Origin: JANQSP01 sp965237565
GTDB lineage: Bacteria; Bdellovibrionota; Bdellovibrionia; Bdellovibrionales; UBA1609
DNA length: 64,000 nt
Reading direction: 5' to 3'
Assembly (NCBI GenBank): GCA_965237565.1
Contig: OZ250145.1
Coordinates: forward strand, 558,001 to 622,000
How positions within the stretch are numbered: position 1 is the stretch's first letter; the number at the start of each line of letters is the position of its first letter. The notes beneath the pieces are model-generated. The model searched no databases. It saw only the letters and a list, made by a program, of their open reading frames with translations, and was not told the origin of the DNA. Shown piece after piece: positions 35,912-44,488 of the stretch. The position numbers and the translations under genes are program-made.

Positions 35912-36514
35912 TTATTCCTTCCACTCAATATGCCCATTTATATCGTGGTCTTCATAAGTCTGCAAGATATCGGTGCAAAAATCTTGAAGTGTTTGGTTTT
36001 TCTTTTTCTTCGCAAGATTGTAAAGGCGAATAAACATTTTCTTTCCAGTTTCAGTTTGCTTTAGATTTTTCTTTAAAAAATTGTGTTGTGCACAAAGTGT
36101 TTGTCCGTTATATATTGTTGCCTTCCCGCCAAGATCTTTTGCCTTAATATGATCAACATGAAGCTCTATACCGTTTTTTTTGTCTAGTCCGCAAATCACG
36201 CATTTATAACCGTCGCGCTCCAAAATCTTTGTTTTTTGTGTGGTAGAAAAATTCTCCAGATTTCTCTGCTTCACTTTGTTAGGGTTATAGAGATAAACGC
36301 CTTTTTTTATCTTTATCAAACACCCCTCTTGATGAAGACGGCGAATACCTCTATCAGGGTCTCTAAAAACTTTTCTTGTTCGTTTTTTCCATTCCTTCAT
36401 TGCCCAATCTACAATTGTTGGGTGAGAAATATTCCGGTTGGGATTTTTTTTGAAAAATTCCATGAGTAAATCGAGCTGTGTCTGTGATCTTTTGTTATTT
36501 TTTTTCTTTGCCAT
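35912..36514 (-). CDS. HNH endonuclease with N-terminal winged helix
   Basis: The 200-residue protein has a winged-helix-like N-terminus (residues ~10-75). The HNH domain has Cys105/Cys108 in KCVICG, the catalytic HVDHI at 119-123, Asn136, Cys141, and His144 in CAQHN. The two Cys pairs probably bind structural zinc. Beside a DNA methyltransferase, with 4 bp between them, it is the likely restriction enzyme of a type II system. Its stop is 4 bp before the OLD-gene start. Confidence 0.85.
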   Translation of the reverse strand: MAKKKNNKRSQTQLDLLMEFFKKNPNRNISHPTIVDWAMKEWKKRTRKVFRDPDRGIRRLHQEGCLIKIKKGVYLYNPNKVKQRNLENFSTTQKTKILERDGYKCVICGLDKKNGIELHVDHIKAKDLGGKATIYNGQTLCAQHNFLKKNLKQTETGKKMFIRLYNLAKKKKNQTLQDFCTDILQTYEDHDINGHIEWKE

Positions 36515-36518
36515 ATAT

Positions 36519-37355
36519 TTAGAATAAACTAGCTTGCTCGATTTCTGCTTCTTGTTGTAAACGATTAATGGCTATATCGCAATAGCCCTTATCAATATCA
36601 ACTCCAATTCCCTTTCGTTTGTGCAAGCTTGCGGCAATAAGTGTTGAACCACTTCCGAGAAACGGATCAAGGACTGTATCACCAACAAAGCTAAATAGTT
36701 TTATGCACCTTCTTGGAAGCTCAATCGGAAAAGCAGCAGGATGTCCACCCGCTCCCTTCTTGCTTTGGCCATTGAATGTCCATACTCCATTCGTCCAATC
36801 CATAAATTCTTGTTTTGTTATGTCGTTTTTCTTTCGTCCATTATTCTTTTTCCAGCTTTTCTTATACAAAACTAAAATTACTTCAACAGGAGCGATTACA
36901 TAAGGAGCAGAGGCGGACATCCAAGAACCCCAAGCAGTCCTACGCGAAATATTACCCTCATTCCAAATAATTGTTGAGTGATAATTCCAACCAACCTTTC
37001 GGGCAATATTTGTAATGTCAGCGCAGACTGCTTGTTGGCCACCCTTATTTTTATCAAGAGGAATATTCAAACAAAATCGTCCATCAGCTCTTGCAAGGTC
37101 ATAACATTTTTTGAGCCATTTTTTGGTAAACTCCAAATACCCGCCATAGGATAAATCGTCCTTGTGAGAATTGTAGTGAACATCTACATTGTAGGGTGGT
37201 GATGTAATAATGAGATCAACGGACGATTTTGGAATGTCAGCTATTTTCAAAATGTTGTCTTTGTAGATGAAAATATCGTCGTGCTTGAAGTAATAAGACG
37301 ACTTCTGTGCTTGAGTGGTATCTCGTGTATTTTTTTGTGTTATAATTTCTTGCAT
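36519..37355 (-). CDS. DNA methyltransferase, beta-type (N4-cytosine or N6-adenine)
   Basis: A 278-residue amino-methyltransferase. The catalytic motif IV TSPPYNVDVHY comes first (near residue 52). The SAM-binding motif I DPFLGSGST is near 235, which is the beta-class permutation. SPPY is frequent in N4-cytosine enzymes but also occurs in adenine enzymes, so the modified base is undecided. It heads the operon with the HNH nuclease and should protect host DNA from it. Upstream lies a relic of an XRE-type regulator and a long inverted repeat. Confidence 0.88.
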   Translation of the reverse strand: MQEIITQKNTRDTTQAQKSSYYFKHDDIFIYKDNILKIADIPKSSVDLIITSPPYNVDVHYNSHKDDLSYGGYLEFTKKWLKKCYDLARADGRFCLNIPLDKNKGGQQAVCADITNIARKVGWNYHSTIIWNEGNISRRTAWGSWMSASAPYVIAPVEVILVLYKKSWKKNNGRKKNDITKQEFMDWTNGVWTFNGQSKKGAGGHPAAFPIELPRRCIKLFSFVGDTVLDPFLGSGSTLIAASLHKRKGIGVDIDKGYCDIAINRLQQEAEIEQASLF

Positions 37356-37361
37356 AAATCA

Positions 37362-37500
37362 ATAAAGTAAATCATCAACTTTCACATCAAGCGTGTTGGC
37401 AATTTTGGTTAATGTTTCTATTGGGTTTTTTATTTACCCTCAGCTCTATTTTACCACAGTATTCAAAGACAATTCAAAAAGACGAACAATTTCTTGTTGT
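37362..37500 (-). pseudogene. Relic of an XRE-family (C-protein-like) regulator
   Basis: Read on the minus strand, one frame gives PIETLTKIANTLDVKVDDLLY and a stop, the typical C-terminal half of a small HTH regulator. Another frame just before it gives QQEIVRLFELS and KIELRVNK, matching the preceding part. Frameshifts and a stop (TAG) separate them. It directly precedes the methyltransferase start, where restriction-system controllers are often found. Confidence 0.55.
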
Positions 37501-37509
37501 TTATTCACC

Positions 37510-37569
37510 GCATGCTATCATAATGTATAATCTATCTATATTTATCTTTCAACTATAATGATAGCATGC
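37510..37569. promoter_or_regulatory. 12-bp inverted repeat upstream of the methyltransferase
   Basis: GCATGCTATCAT at 37510-37521 is repeated in reverse complement at 37558-37569, with a TATAAT-containing spacer. The spacing suits an operator or promoter element rather than a terminator. It could be the target of the lost regulator. Confidence 0.45.
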
Positions 37570-37732
37570 CAAACAATTTAAAAAGCTAGTGGATACAGTC
37601 ATCCCAACTGTTAGATCTGCTTTATTTGGTGGTGTCTTTACAAAAAAGTTAGAACTCATTTCAGAAGTAGATTTCGAATTCACCACTTTCACAAAAAAAT
37701 TCTTTAAATACCAAGAAATATTTCTTTATGTG

Positions 37733-37907
37733 TTTCTATTCTCCAGCAAACACCTTGCCCATTGCGTCAATCTCTCATAGTCACTATAATTTTCAATTAA
37801 AAATTTTGATAAGTAAGAATACTTAGAATCCCTAGGTTTTGGTATAAACGGTAATGGATGACATATCATGAATATGATAAAAAAATTAGAGAGCTCTTTT
37901 TTTGTCT
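37733..37907 (+). repeat. Right 175-bp direct repeat of the defence island
   Basis: Identical to 32208-32382. Here it continues into the full multicopper oxidase gene, so this is the functional gene start. Confidence 0.92.
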
Positions 37908-39994
37908 TTGCTTTTCTTGTTCTTTTTTCGAATACAACACTGGCAGCTAAAAGAGTCTACGATCTTGAAATAAAGAAAGAAACAGTCAATAAGACTGGTG
38001 AAAATGTGGACTTCGCTCTCACCGTAAATGGCAGGATTCCAGCTCCCACACTAAGATTTATGGAAGGTGAGGAGGCTGTTATCAATGTGACTAACTCCAC
38101 TAACGAGGAAACGTCAGTACATTGGCACGGGATTTTGATTCCTTGGAACATGGATGGTGTGCCTTATCTAAATACCCCTCCTATTAAACCCGGTAAGACA
38201 TTCACTTATCGATTCCGCCTCAGACAAAGTGGCACCTACTGGTACCATTCTCACACAAATCTTCAGGAACAACGAGGAGTTTACGGTGCTATTGTCATTG
38301 AACCAAAAGTGAATCCTATACAAGTTGATCACGAGTTGGTGATGGTTCTGAGTGACTGGATTAACGAACATCCTCAAGCAGTTTTTGCTCGCTTAAAACG
38401 AGATGGTCATGCTTACGCATGGAAAAAAAATACCATTGCATCCATTGCCGATGCGATCAGTAAAGACTCCCTGAGTGATTATCTAAAGAATCAATGGAAT
38501 CGAATGGACGGGATGGATTTTGGCGACATTGGCTATGATGCTTTTTTAATTAATGGAAACATAAAAAACAACAAAGTATTACCGAACTTGCGTCAAGGTA
38601 ATAAAGTTAGGATCCGTATTATTAATGCCGGAGCCTCTAGTTATTTTTATATAAATTTAGGAAGGCAACATTTTAAAGTGATTTCAGCAGATGGAATGGA
38701 TGTTCAGCCTGTGATGACAAAAGAAATTCTCATGGGTATGGGCGAAACTTATGATATTTTGTTTACCGTTCCAGACAACAGAGCTTTTGAATTTAGAGCT
38801 ACGGCCCAAGACATAACCGGATACGCTTCAGCCATTTTAGGAAAAGGTCATATTGAATACGCCCCTGACAAAGTCAAAGCCAATCTCTACAAAATGGGGA
38901 ACGCTCATGATGGTCATGGTGGTGATCGTGGAGACTTGCATAGTGGTCACGGTGGTGGTCATGGCAAAGGACATGGCAAAGATCGCGATAGTGGCATGAG
39001 TGAAATGAATATGACATTAAAATATTCGCAGCTAAAAGCCAAAACATCTACTCATTTTCCCAAGGACACCTCGGAAATGGAGTTTAAAATTGTTCTTGGT
39101 GGAGATATGGAACGTTATGTTTGGTGGCTCAACGGGAAAACTCTCTCAGAAGATACCTACATTGATATTAAACAAGGCCATGTGATTCGATTCATCCTCC
39201 AAAATGCGACGATGATGCATCATCCGATGCATCTTCACGGACACTTCTTTCGCCTGCTGAATGGACAAGGAAACTTCGCCCCTTTAAAACATACGGTTGA
39301 TGTTTCTCCGATGAATTCTGTGACAATAGAATTTTTAGCAAATGAACCGGGACAGTGGTTTTTTCACTGTCACAATTTATACCACATGAAATCGGGTATG
39401 ACCCGAGTGATTAGATATACAAACTTCAAGCGACCTGATGAAACCAAAGAAACACAAAAGGGCTTAAGACAAATCATTAAAGCCGGTTCAAAATTCTATC
39501 CGTCTATTCAAGTTGGAGCGTTTACTAATGGCGCAACTTGGAACATTCGATTAAACGGCGAACGCTATGAGATTCAGTCCGAAGGTGAGATAAGCAAGTT
39601 TAACTCAAAAAAAATAGAAAATGAAATCTACGTCAAATATTATGTGTCCAGATACCTTAGTATTTTAGGAGGATTAGAATGGCGAGATCAAAAATTCAAA
39701 CCGATGCTTGGGGCATCCTATATCACTCCTTTTAATTTTGAATTGATTGGCTATGTAAATATAGCGGGTGATTTTTTATTTATGGTTGAGAAGATGATCC
39801 AAATTACAAAACGACTATACGTGGAGAGTGAGGCTGAATTTAGAATACAAGGTGGCTTTGAAGAAATTGAGTTTGAATACGGCCTTAGCATCAACTTCAG
39901 CTTGAATCGCAACTGGTCCATTGGTGTTAGATATGAACAAAATGACCACATTGAAGATGACAACATAGGAATTGGCCTTAACTTCAAATGGTAA
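37868..39994 (+). CDS. copA: CopA-like multicopper oxidase fused to a CopB-like outer-membrane domain
   Basis: A copper-resistance oxidase that would convert Cu(I) to less toxic Cu(II) in the periplasm. After a signal peptide (residues ~8-27), cupredoxin domains span about 28-518. Copper motifs are HWHG at 85, HSH at 127, HHPMHLHGH near 451-459, and HCHNLYHMKSGM near 500. A His/Gly-rich loop (346-372) may bind extra copper. Residues ~540-708 look like alternating beta strands ending in a C-terminal aromatic (NIGIGLNFKW), as in CopB barrels. CopA and CopB are normally separate proteins. Fragments of the 5' end occur at 28982 and 32342. Confidence 0.85.
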   Translation: MNMIKKLESSFFVFAFLVLFSNTTLAAKRVYDLEIKKETVNKTGENVDFALTVNGRIPAPTLRFMEGEEAVINVTNSTNEETSVHWHGILIPWNMDGVPYLNTPPIKPGKTFTYRFRLRQSGTYWYHSHTNLQEQRGVYGAIVIEPKVNPIQVDHELVMVLSDWINEHPQAVFARLKRDGHAYAWKKNTIASIADAISKDSLSDYLKNQWNRMDGMDFGDIGYDAFLINGNIKNNKVLPNLRQGNKVRIRIINAGASSYFYINLGRQHFKVISADGMDVQPVMTKEILMGMGETYDILFTVPDNRAFEFRATAQDITGYASAILGKGHIEYAPDKVKANLYKMGNAHDGHGGDRGDLHSGHGGGHGKGHGKDRDSGMSEMNMTLKYSQLKAKTSTHFPKDTSEMEFKIVLGGDMERYVWWLNGKTLSEDTYIDIKQGHVIRFILQNATMMHHPMHLHGHFFRLLNGQGNFAPLKHTVDVSPMNSVTIEFLANEPGQWFFHCHNLYHMKSGMTRVIRYTNFKRPDETKETQKGLRQIIKAGSKFYPSIQVGAFTNGATWNIRLNGERYEIQSEGEISKFNSKKIENEIYVKYYVSRYLSILGGLEWRDQKFKPMLGASYITPFNFELIGYVNIAGDFLFMVEKMIQITKRLYVESEAEFRIQGGFEEIEFEYGLSINFSLNRNWSIGVRYEQNDHIEDDNIGIGLNFKW

Positions 39995-40001
39995 GAATTA
40001 A

Positions 40002-40355
40002 TGGTGGAGGCGACGAGAGTCGAACTCGTGTCCGTATATCCTTCACATTCAGGCAAGCTACATGCTTAGTTGGTATTCATACACCAGCTTCTTCCTGACC
40101 AACAAAAAAAAGCCGGGTTTTTACCAGTAGATTTAAATTTTCCACCCTAGTAAAACAGTGAAAAATCGAGACGACTGAATCGACGCTTTCCACATTCCAT
40201 CGTCAAAAATGCAGTCAACGGCTACCTATTTAATTAGGCAACAAATGCAACTTGAGAGTTGCCAACTATTTAGTAAGCACATTTTTAAAGAGGTCCTCAT
40301 GCGCCTCTGCATGCTCCTGAAGCTTCATGACCTACGTCGAAGCCATAACGCCCCC
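40002..40355 (-). ncRNA. ssrA: Transfer-messenger RNA (tmRNA)
   Basis: The 5' end GGGGGCGTTATGGCTTCGAC and the 3' end TTCGACTCTCGTCGCCTCCA plus CCA form the alanine tRNA-like domain. The acceptor pairs GGGGGCG with CGCCTCC, including the G3-U wobble. The tag frame at 40234-40263, after the AAATAGT resume context, reads GNSQVAFVA then TAA. The length of about 354 nt is normal for a one-piece tmRNA. Confidence 0.95.
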
Positions 40356-40517
40356 ATAACGGGTTTCATTATAGCACAATATGTGCTTTATTTCATTACC
40401 CCAGCTTCATTTCTTTCAAAAAGCTTGAAATATCAGAGAATTATCCAAACCGATTAAACGTTGCCTTTTAAACAGCCGACGAGAAAAGGGAATTATGTCT
40501 CAAAATGGAAAAAAGTG

Positions 40518-41207
40518 ATGGAAACAAAAAAACTCAGTTTTATATTCGGGAAATTAGGTCTCGTACTTTGTTCTGGGCTCTTTCTTTTTTTGCTCGCCTG
40601 CAATAAAACCCCCAGCCGAATCTTGTCTCCACCTAGTTCCACATCCCCCACGCCGACTCCCGATGTGGAGACAAAATTCCTTCAGTGGTCTGGAGCCTTG
40701 GATGTGAAAAACGGTGAAATTTTTCGAAACCTCTTGAGAGATTACGGATATTGTGACCAAGCACTCCTTTTTTCACTATTGAACGCAAAATGCAGTAATT
40801 GGAATAATAACGCTCTTCTAACTCTTCGGTTCGATAAAGAGGAGTTGCCTAGTAAAGTCACTTTTGCTTTTCAACCTTATGTGAGGTTGTGGACTGGTAG
40901 AGAGACCCATTCTACTCGGCTGATTCAGGCGAGCGGTGAGGCTATCTTTTTAAACGATTACAGAGGATTTTATGTCAAATTCGAACAAAGTGAATACGTT
41001 TCCCTTAATCCTGGTTGGCACGGCAGTCCCATCGCGTATCTCATTATATCAAGTCGATACGATAATCCTTTAGAGAATCGGGTCTTGAATATCAGTTTGT
41101 ACTATGGGGGATCCACTGACGAAGCTTCTAGATTGGGAACGGCTAACTTAGAAAATCTACAGAAAAGTGACGATACCTATCCAGAAGATCATATTGATAG
41201 TCGTTAA
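40518..41207 (+). CDS. Hypothetical lipoprotein
   Basis: The ATG at 40518 gives a basic N-terminus, a hydrophobic stretch and the lipobox FLLAC. A Ser/Thr/Pro-rich linker and a beta-rich domain of about 180 residues with two Cys (GYCDQALL, AKCSNW) follow. I do not recognise the domain. An in-frame start at 40461 would add 19 unlikely residues. It lies between tmRNA and the Mla operon. Confidence 0.6.
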   Translation: METKKLSFIFGKLGLVLCSGLFLFLLACNKTPSRILSPPSSTSPTPTPDVETKFLQWSGALDVKNGEIFRNLLRDYGYCDQALLFSLLNAKCSNWNNNALLTLRFDKEELPSKVTFAFQPYVRLWTGRETHSTRLIQASGEAIFLNDYRGFYVKFEQSEYVSLNPGWHGSPIAYLIISSRYDNPLENRVLNISLYYGGSTDEASRLGTANLENLQKSDDTYPEDHIDSR

Positions 41208-41289
41208 GTCGCCTTTTTGCCCCTTTTTTATCTAATCTTGAAACAATAGCTTGAGTATGGGAGATTAGTTTTTTTGAAGGGCATATTTC

Positions 41290-41790
41290 ATGTTTTTTCA
41301 TTTAGCAATCGCTGTTTGTTTTGTTCTGTTGTTTGGTTCATGTGTTTCATTTCGCATCAACTCACTGAGGGATCGTAAAGCAGAGAAAGTGGAGTTTACA
41401 CCCCCTCCTTTGCCTTATAAAAAAGCACAACACACAAACTTGGATGCCCTGTGGGAGAATGCAAAAAATAAAAGCTCCCTTTCCTTTTTTTCGAATTGCT
41501 CTTCTTCTTTGCCCTTCACTTCTCTGAAGGACTTGCAAGAAAATATTTTAAGTGATTTACGAAGTTTTTACATTTTTAATCGAGAAAAAAAAACTCACCA
41601 AGGTCAGCCCGCCCGCTACCTAAAACTAACCGAACTCAATCCAAAAAAGAGGAAAAAACAAATAGAACTTTTTTTGTTTAAGAAAGGCAGTTGTTTTTAT
41701 GTGCTGAATTTTATATTCCCTAAGCAAGCAAAAGCAACTGTTGATAAAACCATATTCAATAATTTTATTAACGCATTTCGTGTTCCATGA
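41290..41790 (+). CDS. Small lipoprotein upstream of mlaE
   Basis: A 166-residue protein with a short signal and the lipobox LFGSC near residue 18. The basic mature domain is of unknown family. The stop overlaps the mlaE ATG by 4 bp, so it is translated with the Mla transporter genes. It may be an outer-membrane or periplasmic accessory to that system, but it does not look like MlaA or MlaC. Confidence 0.65.
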   Translation: MFFHLAIAVCFVLLFGSCVSFRINSLRDRKAEKVEFTPPPLPYKKAQHTNLDALWENAKNKSSLSFFSNCSSSLPFTSLKDLQENILSDLRSFYIFNREKKTHQGQPARYLKLTELNPKKRKKQIELFLFKKGSCFYVLNFIFPKQAKATVDKTIFNNFINAFRVP

Positions 41791-42545
41791 CTAACTGGTT
41801 TTCAGAAGTAATTAAATTTTTTGGTGGAATTGCTTTTCTCTTAAGAGATATTTTCTCAGAGTTAAGGACACGACCTTTTTATTTCAAGATTCTCCTAGAA
41901 CAAATTTATGAGATTGGCTGGAAGTCTTTGCCCCTCGTGTTCATTACTGCTGCTTGTGCAGGAATGGTGTTGACTTTGCAGTTTGGTCTTACTTTGGAAA
42001 AATTTGGAGCCAAAATATACAGTCCGAAAATTTTGTCATTGAGTATATTTAGAGAGTTTGGTCCCGTTTTTACGAGTCTCATTTTGGCTGGTCGAGTAGG
42101 CTCCGGAATCACAGCTCGAATTGGTGCCATGAAGGTCACTCAGCAGGTGGATGCTTTGTTGGCCTTGGGGACCTCTCCAGTGAAAAGAATCGTAATCCCT
42201 TGTTTTTTAGGAGGATTGATTGCCATTCCTCCACTTTGTTTATTTGCTTGTTTTATAGCCATTTTATTTGGAGCCTTGGTGGGACATGTGGAGCTCAATT
42301 TAGATATGTTTTATTTTTTCCAAAAAGCATTTTCTACAACAAAATTGCATGATTTTTTTTCTGGATATATAAAAACATATTTTTTTGCTAGTTTTATTAT
42401 CTTAACCTCTTGTTACTTTGGTTTTCGTGCGAGTAAAGGAACCTATGAAGTGGGAAGTGCTACCACGCAATCCGTTGTTTTTTCTTCTGTGCTAATTGTT
42501 TTGGGAGATTATCTTTTAACAAAACTTTACTGGGTGATATTTTAA
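41787..42545 (+). CDS. mlaE: MlaE-family lipid ABC transporter permease
   Basis: The inner-membrane permease that moves phospholipids to or from the MCE protein to maintain outer-membrane asymmetry. The 252 residues have five or six hydrophobic helices and the family core FREFGPVFTSLILAGRVGSG followed by ARIGAMKVTQQVDAL. It is coupled to the upstream lipoprotein and followed by mlaF. Confidence 0.93.
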   Translation: MTNWFSEVIKFFGGIAFLLRDIFSELRTRPFYFKILLEQIYEIGWKSLPLVFITAACAGMVLTLQFGLTLEKFGAKIYSPKILSLSIFREFGPVFTSLILAGRVGSGITARIGAMKVTQQVDALLALGTSPVKRIVIPCFLGGLIAIPPLCLFACFIAILFGALVGHVELNLDMFYFFQKAFSTTKLHDFFSGYIKTYFFASFIILTSCYFGFRASKGTYEVGSATTQSVVFSSVLIVLGDYLLTKLYWVIF

Positions 42546-42569
42546 ATGATGGAGCGGTTGTTTTAAGTC

Positions 42570-43322
42570 ATGGAACATTTGGTTGAAGTGAAAAATTTGT
42601 ATATCTCCTTTGGAAATAAAAAGGTGCTAAAGGGAGTGAGCTTTGCCTTGGAAAAAGGAGAATGCTTGGGACTCATTGGAGGGTCTGGAGAGGGGAAATC
42701 TACTATTTTGCGATCCATTATTGGTTTGGAGCGTCCAACCAGCGGGAAAATATTTGTGGAAAAAGAGAGCATTACAGACCTAGAGCCAGATGAATTTATT
42801 TCAATACGAAAAAAAGTGGCTTATGCTTTTCAAGGAGGAGCTTTGTTTGACTCGATGACAGTGTATAATAATTTGGCTTTTCCCTTGAGGGAACATATGT
42901 GTTGGTCTGAGGCCAAAATTAGACAAGTTGTTTTGAGCGAGTTAGAGGAATTTGAACTTTCTGATTCTGAGGATATGTATCCCTCTGAGTTATCTGGAGG
43001 AATGCAAAAACGCTTGGGGATTGCTAGGGCAATTATTACCAAACCACAAGTCATTCTCTACGATGAACCCACTTCTGGCTTGGACCCATACAAAAAACGT
43101 AATATGCAAAATACAATTATTCGACTACAAAAAAGAGGAACTAGCTCCATAATGGTCACACATGATATGCAGACGGCCTTAAAAATTTGTGATCGTATTG
43201 CCCTGCTTGGTGGAGGAAAAATTAGAGTCATCGGTACACCAGATAATTTTAGAAAAAGCTATAACAAGCTTCTAGATAATTTTATTCAAGGAATCAAAGG
43301 AGAAGAATATGAGTCAACGTAA
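42570..43322 (+). CDS. mlaF: MlaF-family lipid ABC transporter ATPase
   Basis: The cytoplasmic ATPase of the lipid transporter. Walker A GGSGEGKST is near residue 37, the Q-loop AFQGGALFDSMTV is typical of MlaF, the signature is LSGGMQKR, and Walker B is VILYDEPTSGLDP. The H-loop is VTHDM. Its end overlaps mlaD by 14 bp. Confidence 0.93.
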   Translation: MEHLVEVKNLYISFGNKKVLKGVSFALEKGECLGLIGGSGEGKSTILRSIIGLERPTSGKIFVEKESITDLEPDEFISIRKKVAYAFQGGALFDSMTVYNNLAFPLREHMCWSEAKIRQVVLSELEEFELSDSEDMYPSELSGGMQKRLGIARAIITKPQVILYDEPTSGLDPYKKRNMQNTIIRLQKRGTSSIMVTHDMQTALKICDRIALLGGGKIRVIGTPDNFRKSYNKLLDNFIQGIKGEEYEST

Positions 43323-44067
43323 AATGAATATCCAATTTCGAGTAGGAATTTTTGTTTTTATTGGGGTGGTTTTTTTGTTTGCATACATATTGCTCATTGG
43401 AGAAAATCGCACGCTTTTTACTTTTACTTCTCAGTACAAAGTAAAATTTCAAGAAACTCATGGTTTGTTTGTTGGTAGCGTGGTGACAATCAATGGGGTG
43501 CCTGCTGGCAACGTTATCTCTATCAATTTCATAGAGGATACGGGAAGAGTAGAAGCGACCATTTCCGTTATGAACAAATTTGCTTCTGTCATTACGGATA
43601 AATCAACGGCAATGGTGGTTACAAAAGGTCTTTTGGGAGATAAATATATTTCTATTGTCACGAAAGGAATAAATGGAAAAAGATTAAAAGAGGGAGATTA
43701 TATTCATGTTCAAATCCTCTCTGGAGCCTTGGGATTTTTGAGCAGTAAGGCAAGCGGAGAGAAGTTGCAAAATATTTTGAATGAAGTGTTTTTGCTTTTG
43801 CAGGCGATAAACTCTCAAAAGATGGTGGAAAAGGCAAATCGTGCCATTGACAATATGTCTTCTGTTATGTCCAAGAACAATGCCAAACAATTATCCTTGG
43901 CTTTGAAAAGATTAAACAGCATTTTGAAAAAAATTGACGAGGGAAAGGGAAGTGCAGGGGCGTTTATTAATAACAGGAGTTTTTACAATCGTGTTTTGGC
44001 CTTATTGGGTCAAAGTCCCTTGCACAAATATTTGCCAGAGCTCATGGAAGAAGATGGGAAAAAATAA
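43309..44067 (+). CDS. mlaD: MlaD-family MCE lipid-binding protein
   Basis: An inner-membrane-anchored periplasmic MCE protein that passes lipids through a hexameric ring. One N-terminal helix (about 13-31) is followed by a single MCE domain (residues ~40-118, with VGSVVTINGVPAGNV) and a helical C-terminal region. Neither MlaC nor MlaB follows, so the operon is the reduced MlaEFD type. Confidence 0.9.
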   Translation: MSQRKMNIQFRVGIFVFIGVVFLFAYILLIGENRTLFTFTSQYKVKFQETHGLFVGSVVTINGVPAGNVISINFIEDTGRVEATISVMNKFASVITDKSTAMVVTKGLLGDKYISIVTKGINGKRLKEGDYIHVQILSGALGFLSSKASGEKLQNILNEVFLLLQAINSQKMVEKANRAIDNMSSVMSKNNAKQLSLALKRLNSILKKIDEGKGSAGAFINNRSFYNRVLALLGQSPLHKYLPELMEEDGKK

Positions 44068-44071
44068 TTTT

Positions 44072-44470
44072 CTACCATCCCAACAGTTCGATCGTTTTTT
44101 GTCTTTTTTCGAGAATGCTCTTATTGAAAGTAAAATGGATTTCTTCCACATATTTTTTTTCAAAATGCTGATTGATTTTATTTTTTAATTCATCAATATG
44201 AAAGTGTGTCTCTTGTAGTTGCACAGAATTAGCTACCCACAAAACCAAATGACCATTTTGGTAGCTAACGGGTTTTGCTTCTTTTAAGATCGTTCCTTCA
44301 GTCAACTGAGGCCAAATTTTCCAAAGCTTTATGCCAAAGCATTGATCGGACTGAAGAAATTGCTGATCATTAAAAAAATTCTTAATAATATCAGAAAGTA
44401 AAATTGGTTGGGGGTTACTTTTGTTCACTGTTCCGAGGAATCTATACCAAACTAAGTTTGGTATCAACAC
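44072..44470 (-). CDS. DUF721/DciA-like protein
   Basis: The middle shows the DUF721 pattern: IKLWKIWPQLTEGTIL, then SYQNGHLVLWVANSVQLQE, then LKNKINQHF. DciA-type proteins load the replicative helicase in bacteria without DnaC. The 132-residue length fits. The start is uncertain: GTG at 44470 or GTG at 44428, the latter with GGAA upstream. It converges on mlaD with a gap of only 4 bp. Confidence 0.6.
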   Translation of the reverse strand: MLIPNLVWYRFLGTVNKSNPQPILLSDIIKNFFNDQQFLQSDQCFGIKLWKIWPQLTEGTILKEAKPVSYQNGHLVLWVANSVQLQETHFHIDELKNKINQHFEKKYVEEIHFTFNKSILEKRQKTIELLGW

Positions 44471-44488
44471 AAAAAAGGAAATTTGTTG

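Noticed and set aside
37589..37780. 63-codon plus-strand frame beside the inverted repeat
   Set aside because: It looks partly coding but has only a GTG start, no ribosome site and runs into the 175-bp repeat. It may be a gene remnant.
28982..37907. Insertion sequences or transposons explaining the rearrangements
   Set aside because: No transposase frame or terminal inverted repeats were found. The direct repeats are pieces of local genes.
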